Part shown: positions 9,599 to 17,600 of the stretch, piece after piece
Layout: each line of letters opens with the position of its first letter
Position numbering within the stretch: position 1 is the stretch's first letter
Assembly: GCA_048499435.1 (NCBI GenBank)
Contig: JASNZW010000001.1
Location: forward strand, 930,001-994,000
Source of the DNA: DAOTWC01 sp048499435
GTDB taxonomy: Bacteria > Chloroflexota > Anaerolineae > Aggregatilineales > Phototrophicaceae
Length of the DNA stretch: 64,000 nucleotides
Reading direction: 5' to 3'
Program-made: the position numbers and the translations under genes
The notes under the pieces: model-generated
Seen by the model: the letters and a program-made list of their open reading frames with translations, nothing else
Told to the model about the DNA's origin: nothing
The model's database searches: none

Positions 9599-10434
9599 CT
9601 ACTTCCCTGACTTCAGCGCCCAGCAGCGCCTGTGCTTCCTGCGGGCTGTATAACCACGCGCAACTGCGCAAGCTGGGCATCAACACCGACGATTACGACT
9701 ACGTGGTCGCGCTGGCGGGCAACCCGAACACCGGCAAGAGCACGATCTTCAACGCGCTGACCGGGCTGCGCCAGCACGTCGGCAACTGGCCGGGCAAGAC
9801 AGTCGCCCGCGCTGAGGGCGGCTTCGTCTATGACGCCCACAAGTTCAAGCTGGTGGACCTGCCAGGGACGTATTCGCTGCTCTCCACCAGCACCGATGAA
9901 GAGATCGCCCGCGATTTCATCCTGTTCGGCCAGCCCACCGTGACGGTGGTCGTGCTGGACGCCACGCGCCTGGAGCGCAACCTCAACCTGGCGCTGCAAA
10001 TCCTGGAGATTACCGACCGCGTCGTGATCGCGCTCAACCTGATGGACGAAGCCGAACGGCACGGCATCAGCGTTGATGAGCGCCACCTCAGCCGGCAGCT
10101 TGGCGTGCCCGTGATCCCGATGGCCGCGCGCCAGCGCCAGGGCATCCCCCAACTGCTGGACGCGGTCGCCCAGGTGGCCGTCGGAACCTACACGCCGCGC
10201 CCGCACCGCATCCACTACCGCGACGCGCGGCTTGAGCGCGCCGTAAGCGAGCTGGCCGCGCAGGTCGAGACCGAGTTCCCCGGCCTGCCTAACGCCCGCT
10301 GGGTGGCGCTGCGCCTGCTGGACGGCGACCCCAGCATCCAGCAGGCCGTCTCTGACCGCACGCTGGGCGATCTGGCGCGCAGCGCGGCCCCCGCGCCGTC
10401 TGTGCAGACGGCAGTTCTGGAGCCAGCATCATGA
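9595..10434 (+). CDS. feoB: FeoB N-terminal GTPase subunit (split FeoB)
   Basis: A 279-aa protein that is only the cytoplasmic G-domain and GDI part of FeoB. Motifs: P-loop GNPNTGKST (about 42-50), switch NWPGKTV, DLPGTYSL (G3), NLMDEAERHGI (G4) and a MAARQRQGI G5 region. A CASC pair precedes the G domain at residues 13-16. Ordinary FeoB is one chain of 650-800 aa; here it stops after the GDI-like helices, and the transmembrane part follows as a separate gene with an ATGA overlap. The intact G motifs and the clean overlap argue for a genuine two-gene FeoB and against a recent frameshift. Confidence 0.9.
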   Translation: MTTSLTSAPSSACASCGLYNHAQLRKLGINTDDYDYVVALAGNPNTGKSTIFNALTGLRQHVGNWPGKTVARAEGGFVYDAHKFKLVDLPGTYSLLSTSTDEEIARDFILFGQPTVTVVVLDATRLERNLNLALQILEITDRVVIALNLMDEAERHGISVDERHLSRQLGVPVIPMAARQRQGIPQLLDAVAQVAVGTYTPRPHRIHYRDARLERAVSELAAQVETEFPGLPNARWVALRLLDGDPSIQQAVSDRTLGDLARSAAPAPSVQTAVLEPAS

Positions 10435-11852
10435 CAGCGCCGGACTCGCCGCTGCTTCAGCGGGCCGCCGACCTGCGCCAGGGCGTGGGCGGCGACTACC
10501 ACGACCAACTTATGGAGGCGATCTTCACCGACGCCGCGCGCATCGCGGACGAGAGCGTAACGCACGCCGGCGCGCGCGCGCGGCTGAGCATCGACCAGCG
10601 GCTGGACCACCTGCTGACACACCCGATCTTCGGCTTTGCCGTCATGGGGTTGGTGCTGCTGGCCGTTTTCTGGATCACCATTGTCGGCTCGAACGTGCCG
10701 TCGCGGATGCTGTCCGACCTGCTGCTGGGCGTTGTGTACAACGCGCTGCACAGCGGCGCGGCGGCGCTGAGCGCGCCCGCCTGGCTCAGCGGCCTGCTGA
10801 TTGACGGCGTGTACCTGGCAACCGCCTGGGTGGTCGCGGTCATGCTGCCGCCGATGGCAATCTTCTTCCCGCTGTTCACACTGCTGGAGGATTTCGGCTA
10901 TCTGCCGCGCGTGGCTTTCAACCTGGACCGGCTGTTCGCGAAGGCCGGCGCACACGGCAAGCAGTCGCTCAGCATGATGATGGGCTACGGCTGTAACGCC
11001 GCCGGCGTGATCTCCACGCGCATCATTGACAGCCCGCGCGAGCGCCTGATCGCCATCCTGACCAACAACTTCAGCATCTGCAACGGGCGCTGGCCCACGC
11101 TGATCCTGATGGGCACGATCTTCGTCGGCGCGGCGGCCCCGCCCGCGCTGGCCAGCGCGGCGGCGGCCCTGAGCGTGATGGTGACGGCGGTGCTGGGCAT
11201 CGTGTTCACGCTGCTGGTGTCCGCGTTTCTGTCGCGCACCTGGCTCAAGGGCGAGGCGTCGGTCTACAGCCTAGAGCTGCCGCCTTACCGCCCGCCGCAG
11301 GTGCTGCGCACGCTCTACACTTCGATCATTGACCGCACGCTGATCGTGCTGTCGCGCGCCGTTTTCATGGCGGCCCCGGCGGGCGCGGTCATCTGGCTGA
11401 TCAGCAACGTGACGGTCGGCGACGCCAGCATCGCCGCGCACCTGGTCAACCTGCTCAACCCGCTGGGCCTGCTCATCGGCCTGAACGGTGTGATCCTGGT
11501 GGCGTACATCGTCGCCATCCCGGCTAACGAGATCGTCATCCCCACGATCCTGATGCTCACGCTGACGCTGGGGCGCAATATCGCCGGGGCGCAGGCGGGC
11601 GTCATGCTTGAGCTGGACGACGCCACTGTCTACACAGTGCTGACGCAGGTGGGCGGCTGGACGCTGCTCACGGCGGTCAACCTGATGCTGTTCAGCCTGC
11701 TGCACAACCCGTGCAGCACCACGCTGCTCACGATCTACGGCGAGACAAAAAGCCTGAAGTGGACGACCGTCGCGGCGCTGCTGCCGCTGACGCTGGCCTT
11801 CGGCGTGACGCTGTTCACGGCAACTGTCGCTCGGCTGCTGGGGCTGGTGTAA
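10431..11852 (+). CDS. feoB: FeoB C-terminal membrane permease subunit (split FeoB)
   Basis: A 473-aa integral membrane protein with about eight hydrophobic helices. It opens with a soluble helical segment (RLSIDQRLDHLLTHPIFGF) that matches the entry to the FeoB permease. The two Gate regions are visible: LFTLLEDFGYLPRVAF, GYGCNAAGV, IIDSPRERLIAILTNNFSICNGRWP, and a second half with IPANEIVIPTILM. The GYGCN motif carries the conserved Cys of the iron path. It overlaps the GTPase gene by ATGA and closes the feo operon, ending 31 bases before a strong terminator. Together the two chains should import Fe2+. Confidence 0.9.
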   Translation: MTAPDSPLLQRAADLRQGVGGDYHDQLMEAIFTDAARIADESVTHAGARARLSIDQRLDHLLTHPIFGFAVMGLVLLAVFWITIVGSNVPSRMLSDLLLGVVYNALHSGAAALSAPAWLSGLLIDGVYLATAWVVAVMLPPMAIFFPLFTLLEDFGYLPRVAFNLDRLFAKAGAHGKQSLSMMMGYGCNAAGVISTRIIDSPRERLIAILTNNFSICNGRWPTLILMGTIFVGAAAPPALASAAAALSVMVTAVLGIVFTLLVSAFLSRTWLKGEASVYSLELPPYRPPQVLRTLYTSIIDRTLIVLSRAVFMAAPAGAVIWLISNVTVGDASIAAHLVNLLNPLGLLIGLNGVILVAYIVAIPANEIVIPTILMLTLTLGRNIAGAQAGVMLELDDATVYTVLTQVGGWTLLTAVNLMLFSLLHNPCSTTLLTIYGETKSLKWTTVAALLPLTLAFGVTLFTATVARLLGLV

Positions 11853-11883
11853 GCAGGGTAGCGGGCAGCCTTATCAAAAAAAG

Positions 11884-11914
11884 ACGCCGCCGGTGATCGA
11901 ACAACCGGCGGCGT
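11884..11914. terminator. bidirectional intrinsic terminator
   Basis: ACGCCGCCGGT (11884-11894) pairs perfectly with ACCGGCGGCGT (11904-11914). Seven A residues lie just to the left and six T residues to the right, so it ends both the feo operon on the plus strand and the convergent gene on the minus strand. Confidence 0.9.
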
Positions 11915-11936
11915 TTTTTGTCTGGGATAACCCGCG

Positions 11937-13568
11937 CTAGGCGCCGGTTTCGATCAGATGCAGCACGTACTCCAGCGGGCTGAAATTGTACTGTCCTTCG
12001 GGAACCCGCCCTTCCTGGAGTTCCTGTGCCTCGTTAACCTGGTTAAACCTGACAAGCGCGTTGACCACATCGCGACGCTTCTGCGGCGTGGTCTCAACGC
12101 CCTTCAGGTACAGCGGCATCGCCAGCTTCAGCCGCTGCGCCGGCCCGGAGATTGGGCCGGTGAATGTGTGATCGTCGCCGCGATAAATGCCGCGCAGCAT
12201 GATGTGATTCGCCAGGTTGATGAACCGGTTGCCGTCGTTGGGGTCGCCGCAGATAGCCTTTTCGTATTCGATATAGGCTTCGTCATAACGCCCCAGGTCG
12301 TCGAGGAAATCGGCGTAGAAAGCGTGCAGCGTGTCGTCGCGCGGGTCAATTTCAACAGCGCGTTCGAAAGCCTCCTCTGCTTCCTGGCTCAGCCCCAATT
12401 TATGCAGCGCGCGCGCCTTGTTACGGGCGAACAGCACGTCCGGGCCAAGCTGCTCCGTGAACGAATCGGCAATTGAGATCACCCAGTTATACTGGCTCTC
12501 GTAAAGGTACTCGTTAAAGATGGCGATCGCCGCCGAAGCATATTCGCCCGGCGGGCGGCCCGCCAGCTTCGGCCCCTGCGGCGTGTGTTCGACCGACAGG
12601 AAATTCTCCACCATGGTGCGGCCCCGCGCGCGCAGGTTGCGGTTAGCCGAACGGTGGTAGTCGTGCGCCAGCGACAGCATCATGTCCACGCGCTCCGGGT
12701 ACAGCGCATGGCCGATTTCCAGCGTGGCGCGCCCATGTTCGTCCAGCCCAAGCTGGTCGCACATGCGGGAGATGGCCATATAGTCATTGGAGTCAAGGTA
12801 AGGGCTTTTAAGAATCGCTCGCAGCTCTTTGAGAAAGCCCTGTTCGCCGTCTTCTTCCAGCGCGCCGTGCAGCCGCAGCAGCGCGTTGTTGCCAGTCGAG
12901 GCGCGGATCGTGTCGGCTTCGTTCAAAATCTGGTCAATATCAATGTCACCGGCGAGGCCATCTTCCTGCATCGCCAGCGGGTCAATCAGCGCCAGCCGCG
13001 TTTCGAGCCGGTTTTTCTGCTCGCGGATTTCTTCCAGCGTGCTCTGAAGCTGTTCGATCTGCTTGCGCAGCTCAGCGTCGCCGATGGTGCGCACATCTAT
13101 CGGCAGGCTGGGCAGCGCGTCGTGCACCAGGTTATCAGAGCGGTTAGGGTCATTTGCGCGCATTTTGATGGCCGCGACGATGCCCTTGATAACTTCAGGG
13201 ATATCCGCCAGGTTCGCCGAATACTCAATGGCGCGGTAGTTGCGCAGGTCAAACGGGATGGAGTCCGCATAGTTCTTGTCGACCACGTGGACCGTGCCGC
13301 TCTTACGCATCACGTGCCGGATGCCGATCTCCAGAAAAACGTTCGGGTTCCCCTCGGTGATGTCGGCGATCACGATGTCGGCGTCGGCCAGGTCGCGGAC
13401 AATGTCAAGTGTGATGCTGCCCGGCGCGCCAGAGATATCGCTGCGCTTGGGGGTATAACCGGCTTCGATGGCGGCCGGGGCCAGAATACTCTGGTACACG
13501 CCGCGATAGTGATTTCGCCTGGTTTCATCGTTGCCGCCGTAAGGCATAATGACGAAACAGGTTGGCAT
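11937..13568 (-). CDS. TIR/deoxyribosyltransferase-like protein with TPR repeats
   Basis: A 543-aa cytoplasmic protein. The start at 13568 is set by a strong AAGGAGGGG. Residues 1-125 resemble the superfamily of nucleoside 2-deoxyribosyltransferase and TIR-like domains: CFVIMPYG at the first strand, DLADADIVIADITEGNPNVF, EIGIRHVM with the likely catalytic Glu, and a closing PFDLRNYRAIEY. A coiled coil follows (about 155-200, ELRKQIEQLQSTLEEI). The C-terminal half (about 230-530) is alpha-solenoid with at least two clear TPR units (ARNKARALHKLGLSQEAEEA; YADFLDDLGRYDEAYIEYEK). Relatives of the N-terminal domain can cleave nucleotides including NAD; activity here is inference. The gene stands alone. 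Confidence 0.65.
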   Translation of the reverse strand: MPTCFVIMPYGGNDETRRNHYRGVYQSILAPAAIEAGYTPKRSDISGAPGSITLDIVRDLADADIVIADITEGNPNVFLEIGIRHVMRKSGTVHVVDKNYADSIPFDLRNYRAIEYSANLADIPEVIKGIVAAIKMRANDPNRSDNLVHDALPSLPIDVRTIGDAELRKQIEQLQSTLEEIREQKNRLETRLALIDPLAMQEDGLAGDIDIDQILNEADTIRASTGNNALLRLHGALEEDGEQGFLKELRAILKSPYLDSNDYMAISRMCDQLGLDEHGRATLEIGHALYPERVDMMLSLAHDYHRSANRNLRARGRTMVENFLSVEHTPQGPKLAGRPPGEYASAAIAIFNEYLYESQYNWVISIADSFTEQLGPDVLFARNKARALHKLGLSQEAEEAFERAVEIDPRDDTLHAFYADFLDDLGRYDEAYIEYEKAICGDPNDGNRFINLANHIMLRGIYRGDDHTFTGPISGPAQRLKLAMPLYLKGVETTPQKRRDVVNALVRFNQVNEAQELQEGRVPEGQYNFSPLEYVLHLIETGA

Positions 13569-13672
13569 AGCCCCTCCTTGGAATACTGTACTCCGACGAT
13601 AGCGCAATCATACAGCAGGACCGGCTTGCATCGAACTTACAATACCTTTACGATCCGCCTGCAAGCCGGCGG

Positions 13673-14749
13673 TTAGCCAGCCGGGCCGATGCGAATGACG
13701 CGGCCTGCGGCCGCCCGCAGCAGCCGGTCGGCCAGCGCCAGGCCCAGCCCCTGCGCCGGGAACTGGCGCGCGAGGATCACGTCCACGCCCTGCGCGTCGA
13801 GCGCGCGCAGCGCCGCGAACAGGCCGCGCGCGAACTGCGCCGGGTCGGCGCGCGGGCCGGGTGTAACAATCACGGCGGGCAGGTCAGCCAGCAGCGGGCG
13901 GTCCTCGGCGGCCAGCAGCAGGCCGACACGCTCACCGCCCGCCGCCCGCGCCTGCGCCTCCGCGCGCAGCGCCGCCGTCACAGCCTCGAACGGGCCGTCG
14001 TAGAGCAGCAGCGGCGCTTCCGGCGAGTAGTGTTTGCTCAGCATCCCTGGCGACGCCGGCTGCGCGGCGGCCTCGTCCAGCGGCAGCAGCGCCGTCGCCG
14101 CCGTGATGTCACCCAGCACCGCCCGCAGCGCCTCCAGCGTGATGCCGCCGGGGCGCAGCAGCGCCGGGACCGGCGTGGTCAGGTCCAGCACCGTTGATTC
14201 GACGCCGATCGGCGTCGGCCCGGCGTCGAGCAGCAGATCAATGCGCCCGTCGAGATCGGCCAGCACGTGCGCGGCGCTGGTGGCGCTGGGGCGGGCGAAA
14301 CGGTTGGCGCTGGGGGCGGCCACCGGCACGCCCGCCGCCGCGATCAGCGCCCGCGCGACCGGGTGCGCCGGCACGCGCACGGCCACTGTGTCGCGCCCAG
14401 CGGAGACGTTGGCGGCGACGCGCTCCGCCCGCCGCAGCACCAGCGTCAGCGGGCCGGGCCAGAACTGCGCCGCTAACTGCCACGCCGCCGGCGGAACCGC
14501 CTGCGCCGCCGCGTCCAGGTCGGCGGCGGCGGCCAGGTGCACAATCAGCGGGTTGTGAGCGGGCCGCCCCTTGGCGCGGTAGATCCCCGCGACCGCCGCC
14601 GCGCTGTACGCGCTGGCCCCCAGGCCGTAAACGGTCTCGGTGGGGAACGCCACCAGGCCGCCCGCGCGCAGACAGCGGGCCGCCTCAGCGATGGCGGCGG
14701 CGTCCGGGGCGGCGGGGTCCAGCACGAGGGTGCGCGTAGCAGCAGTCAC
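13673..14749 (-). CDS. tsaC: L-threonylcarbamoyladenylate synthase, Sua5 type
   Basis: A 358-aa enzyme making threonylcarbamoyl-AMP from threonine, bicarbonate and ATP, the first step of tRNA t6A37 synthesis. The N-terminal YrdC domain has PTETVYGLG, YRAKGRPAHNPLIVH (the KxR active-site loop), FWPGPLTLVL and the SANRFARPSAT motif. IGVESTVLDL and LRPGGIT mark the end of that domain. The C-terminal ~120 residues are the Sua5 extension, joined by an SPGMLSKHYSPEAPL linker. GTG at 14749 is preferred because GGAGG lies eight bases upstream; the frame stays open 17 codons further. It is divergent from the paralogue-pair operon. Confidence 0.92.
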   Translation of the reverse strand: MTAATRTLVLDPAAPDAAAIAEAARCLRAGGLVAFPTETVYGLGASAYSAAAVAGIYRAKGRPAHNPLIVHLAAAADLDAAAQAVPPAAWQLAAQFWPGPLTLVLRRAERVAANVSAGRDTVAVRVPAHPVARALIAAAGVPVAAPSANRFARPSATSAAHVLADLDGRIDLLLDAGPTPIGVESTVLDLTTPVPALLRPGGITLEALRAVLGDITAATALLPLDEAAAQPASPGMLSKHYSPEAPLLLYDGPFEAVTAALRAEAQARAAGGERVGLLLAAEDRPLLADLPAVIVTPGPRADPAQFARGLFAALRALDAQGVDVILARQFPAQGLGLALADRLLRAAAGRVIRIGPAG

Positions 14750-14803
14750 AGGCAAAGCCTCCACAAGGTCGCTAACACAAACGCGCCGCCGTGTGTCCAC
14801 ACG

Positions 14804-14835
14804 TTGACAACCTGCGGCCTAAAAGAGTCTATAAT
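14804..14835 (+). promoter_or_regulatory. probable promoter of the paralogue-pair operon
   Basis: TTGACA at 14804-14809 and a perfect TATAAT at 14830-14835 lie upstream of the gene starting at 14919. The spacer is 20 bases, longer than the usual 17, so either the -35 box is not used as such or the promoter is weak or activator-dependent. Confidence 0.45.
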
Positions 14836-14918
14836 AATAAACGACGCTTGCTGTTGAAAAGAGGGGTCTGCGGCACGCTACCGACCCAGCGCCCGCCGGT
14901 TTGAAGGATAAAGCCCGT

Positions 14919-16259
14919 ATGCCTGACGTAACTGCCCCCAATTTCCCCGATATTCTAAGCTACATCACCGGCGGCGACCGCTGCAATATCGGCGTGGCGC
15001 AGTTCGCGCTGGCGGTGCGGCCCCGTGTGGTGCGGGCCGGGCGTTCCTTTGAGGCGCTGCTGCTGGTGCAGAACGCCGCCGATGTGGATGTGGATGTGCT
15101 GGCGGCGCTTCAGGTCCCTGAAACCGACGCCCGCCGCCAGAAAAGCCGCTTCATCAGCAAGAAAAGCCGGCTGTTGGTGGGGCTGCGCCCGGCGGAGGTG
15201 GGCTACGTCGTCCTGCCGCTGTCCTGCCTGCCCGACACCGCCGTCAGCGACGACTACCGCATAGGCATGGAGGTGGCGGTCAAGCCGCTGAAGAAGCCCG
15301 CGCGCATCCGCAGCGCCGACGGCGGCGGCGCGTTCGCCGTCAGCGCGCTGCGCCCTGAGGCACAGCAGCAGCTTGAGGACCTGCGCGCCCTGCGCTTTTC
15401 CAGCGCCAGACGCTTCGGCCTGCGCGATGTGCTGGAGGCCACCTTCAGCGTGCTGCCGGGCAAAGTGGGCCAGATGACGGACTTTAACGCCGGGTGGGTC
15501 AGCCTGTGGACGCTGGCCGACATGGCAGACACGCGCGCGCTGCTGAGCCGCTACGGCGCGGTTATGACGGAGCAGGTGCTGCCGCTGCTGGGGCGCGCGC
15601 ACAGCTACGCGCCGCTGCTGGCCGCCACCCGGTCGCGCTTTGCGGCGGCAGGCTTCCCCCTGCACGACTTGGAGGCCATGTACATCACTAAAACGCTGGT
15701 GCGCGTGCTGGAGATGGCGCTGCCGCAGGACAACGTGTTCGACTACCTGGCGAACCCGGAATACAACGTGGCGCTGACGATCAAACAGGGGCTGCCCGGC
15801 GACGGCAGCGCGCCCGCGCTGCCGCGCTGGAGCGCGCAGATGCTGCGGACGGCCTCGCAGGATGCGCAGGCCGCCGCCCGCCCGGCGGCGGCGCTGGCAC
15901 AGTTGATGTACACCGAGCTGCTCCACGACGCCATCGCCTACAGTTTCACCGTCATTAAAACCGCCACCGGCGAAGAAATCGGGACCAGCGAGGAGATCGC
16001 GCAGTACGCCGAGCGGATGATCGCGCTGCTGGAAACCGGCGGCATGGACGTCTCGCACGTGTATATGCCGCTGGTGCTGGCCGGGGTTACGCTTTACGAT
16101 CGCGTTGTGCTGCCCGACGACGACCTGGGCGAGCAGCTCGTCAAAATGGACGACGTGCTGGCGGAGCGTGAAAAGCAGCACGGCGGCGGCGACCTGATCT
16201 TCACGCTGGCGCGCCAGCTCATTAACCGCTCGCTGCAAAGATACGGTATTCAGATATGA
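14919..16259 (+). CDS. unrecognised protein, first of a tandem paralogue pair
   Basis: A 446-aa protein with no signal peptide or membrane segment. ATG 14919 has AAGGAT nine bases upstream. The N-terminal ~125 residues look like a beta-sandwich: FPDILSYITGGDRCNIGVAQFAL, then strands VRAGRSFEALLLVQNAAD and LLVGLRPAEVGYVVLPLSCLP. The remaining ~300 residues are alpha-helical (LRDVLEATFSVLPGKVGQM, LWTLADMADTRALL, YMPLVLAGVTLYDRVV). The downstream gene repeats this layout and shares the ITGG, VGLRPAEVG / LGLRPGEVG and YMPLVLAG / YLPLVMGG positions, so the two are diverged duplicates. I know no named family. They are translated with an ATGA overlap and probably work together. Confidence 0.7.
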   Translation: MPDVTAPNFPDILSYITGGDRCNIGVAQFALAVRPRVVRAGRSFEALLLVQNAADVDVDVLAALQVPETDARRQKSRFISKKSRLLVGLRPAEVGYVVLPLSCLPDTAVSDDYRIGMEVAVKPLKKPARIRSADGGGAFAVSALRPEAQQQLEDLRALRFSSARRFGLRDVLEATFSVLPGKVGQMTDFNAGWVSLWTLADMADTRALLSRYGAVMTEQVLPLLGRAHSYAPLLAATRSRFAAAGFPLHDLEAMYITKTLVRVLEMALPQDNVFDYLANPEYNVALTIKQGLPGDGSAPALPRWSAQMLRTASQDAQAAARPAAALAQLMYTELLHDAIAYSFTVIKTATGEEIGTSEEIAQYAERMIALLETGGMDVSHVYMPLVLAGVTLYDRVVLPDDDLGEQLVKMDDVLAEREKQHGGGDLIFTLARQLINRSLQRYGIQI

Positions 16260-17551
16260 CCGGCGGCCTGCCCTTCCAGCCCATGTACCCCGACGTGCTG
16301 GGCGCGATCACCGGCGGCGCGCGCATCAGCATGAACGACCTTCAGTTCGCGCTGGGGTTGTTTCCGCAGCGCACCTACCTCAACCAGCCGATTGAGGTGA
16401 TCGTGATCCTGCAAAACATGGTTGACCAGAATATGCAGGTGCGGGTGTCGGTCAACCTGCCCCCGGAGGACAAACGCGGCTACCCGCTGGTGGTGGATAT
16501 CCCGCGCAAGATGGTGACGCTGGGGCTGCGCCCTGGCGAAGTCGGCGCGCTGCGCCTGCCGATCGTGCCGCTGCCCCCCACCGCGCCCGGCACGCAGTTC
16601 CCGGTGCGCGTGGCGGTGCGCTACCGCACCGCCCGCCCCGGTCGCCCGGTGCGCCCCCCCTCCGGCGGCGCGCCACCCACCATGCTCAGCATCTCGCCAT
16701 TTAAGCTTCAGGTGCTGCGCGAAGTCGCGTATGCGGCCCAGGCCTGGAACCAGTCGAACGAGATCGTCACCGCCTTCTTCGATATCGCCCCGAAAATCAT
16801 GCCTGACCTGCGCGGCAACCTGAAGCCGCTTTACGAATCGCTGTGGACGCACGAAGCCATGCACAGCGAGATTCAATCGGTAGAGGCGCACATCGAGGAC
16901 GCGCAGCGCGTGGCCACCGGCCTGACGCGCACCGCCGTCTACCCGGCGCTGCTGGAGGCGGTGGACGAGCGCTTCGCCAGCCGCAGCCTGCCGCTGCACC
17001 CTGGCGAGGCGATGGCTATCGCCAAGATGATGACTTACACGCTTGACGGCGGGCTGACGCAGGAGCCGGGCTTCAGCGAGGAAGAGAGCCGCTGGTTCCA
17101 GACACTGTGCCAGGTGCTGGCGCACGATGAAACAGTGGAGGACTGGGACCGGGGGACGCTGGCGGTGCGCTATCTGTTCGACGCGGTGCTGTACGACGCG
17201 GTGCTGCTGGGCTTCTGGCTCATCCAGCCGCGGCTGAAAGACGACCTGGGCAGCCAGGCTGAACGCATTGACTACGCCAACCGCCTGCTGCTGTGGTACG
17301 CCGGCCAGCTCCCCGCCGACTGGAGCTACGCCTACCTGCCGCTGGTGATGGGCGGCGTGGTCATCAACCAACTGGCGACGCTCAAAACTGACAACCCCTG
17401 GCTGATGCTCTACGCGCTGCGCGAGGCGCAGAAAGGGCGCGCCCGCCTGTTCACCGGCGAGCGCGTCGTTATCTTTGAGCACATGAGCCACCTGCTGGAC
17501 CACGCCGAAGACACGCTCAGGCGCTCGCGCGTGCCGCTGCCGCCGCGCTGA
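16256..17551 (+). CDS. unrecognised protein, second of the tandem paralogue pair
   Basis: A 431-aa cytoplasmic protein starting inside the stop of its paralogue (ATGA). The N-terminal beta region shows the shared pattern YPDVLGAITGGARISMNDLQ, IEVIVILQNMVDQNMQVRVSV and TLGLRPGEVGALRLP; a Pro/Arg-rich loop (TARPGRPVRPPSGG) separates it from a helical C-terminal domain. Shared helical landmarks with the upstream gene are LWTHEAM / LWTLADM and YLPLVMGGVV / YMPLVLAGVT. Differences are large enough that the pair is old, not a recent duplication. A heterodimer or a two-part scaffold is plausible but unproven. The next gene is convergent. Confidence 0.7.
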   Translation: MTGGLPFQPMYPDVLGAITGGARISMNDLQFALGLFPQRTYLNQPIEVIVILQNMVDQNMQVRVSVNLPPEDKRGYPLVVDIPRKMVTLGLRPGEVGALRLPIVPLPPTAPGTQFPVRVAVRYRTARPGRPVRPPSGGAPPTMLSISPFKLQVLREVAYAAQAWNQSNEIVTAFFDIAPKIMPDLRGNLKPLYESLWTHEAMHSEIQSVEAHIEDAQRVATGLTRTAVYPALLEAVDERFASRSLPLHPGEAMAIAKMMTYTLDGGLTQEPGFSEEESRWFQTLCQVLAHDETVEDWDRGTLAVRYLFDAVLYDAVLLGFWLIQPRLKDDLGSQAERIDYANRLLLWYAGQLPADWSYAYLPLVMGGVVINQLATLKTDNPWLMLYALREAQKGRARLFTGERVVIFEHMSHLLDHAEDTLRRSRVPLPPR

Positions 17552-17600
17552 TCGCCCCCCGCACCCGCCGTCGCTGCGCGCGGCGACGCAGCGGCGGCCC

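Noticed and set aside
10431..10434. The feoB split read as a frameshift error
   Set aside because: Both halves end and begin at natural domain borders with a four-base ATGA overlap, and such overlaps are common elsewhere in this window.
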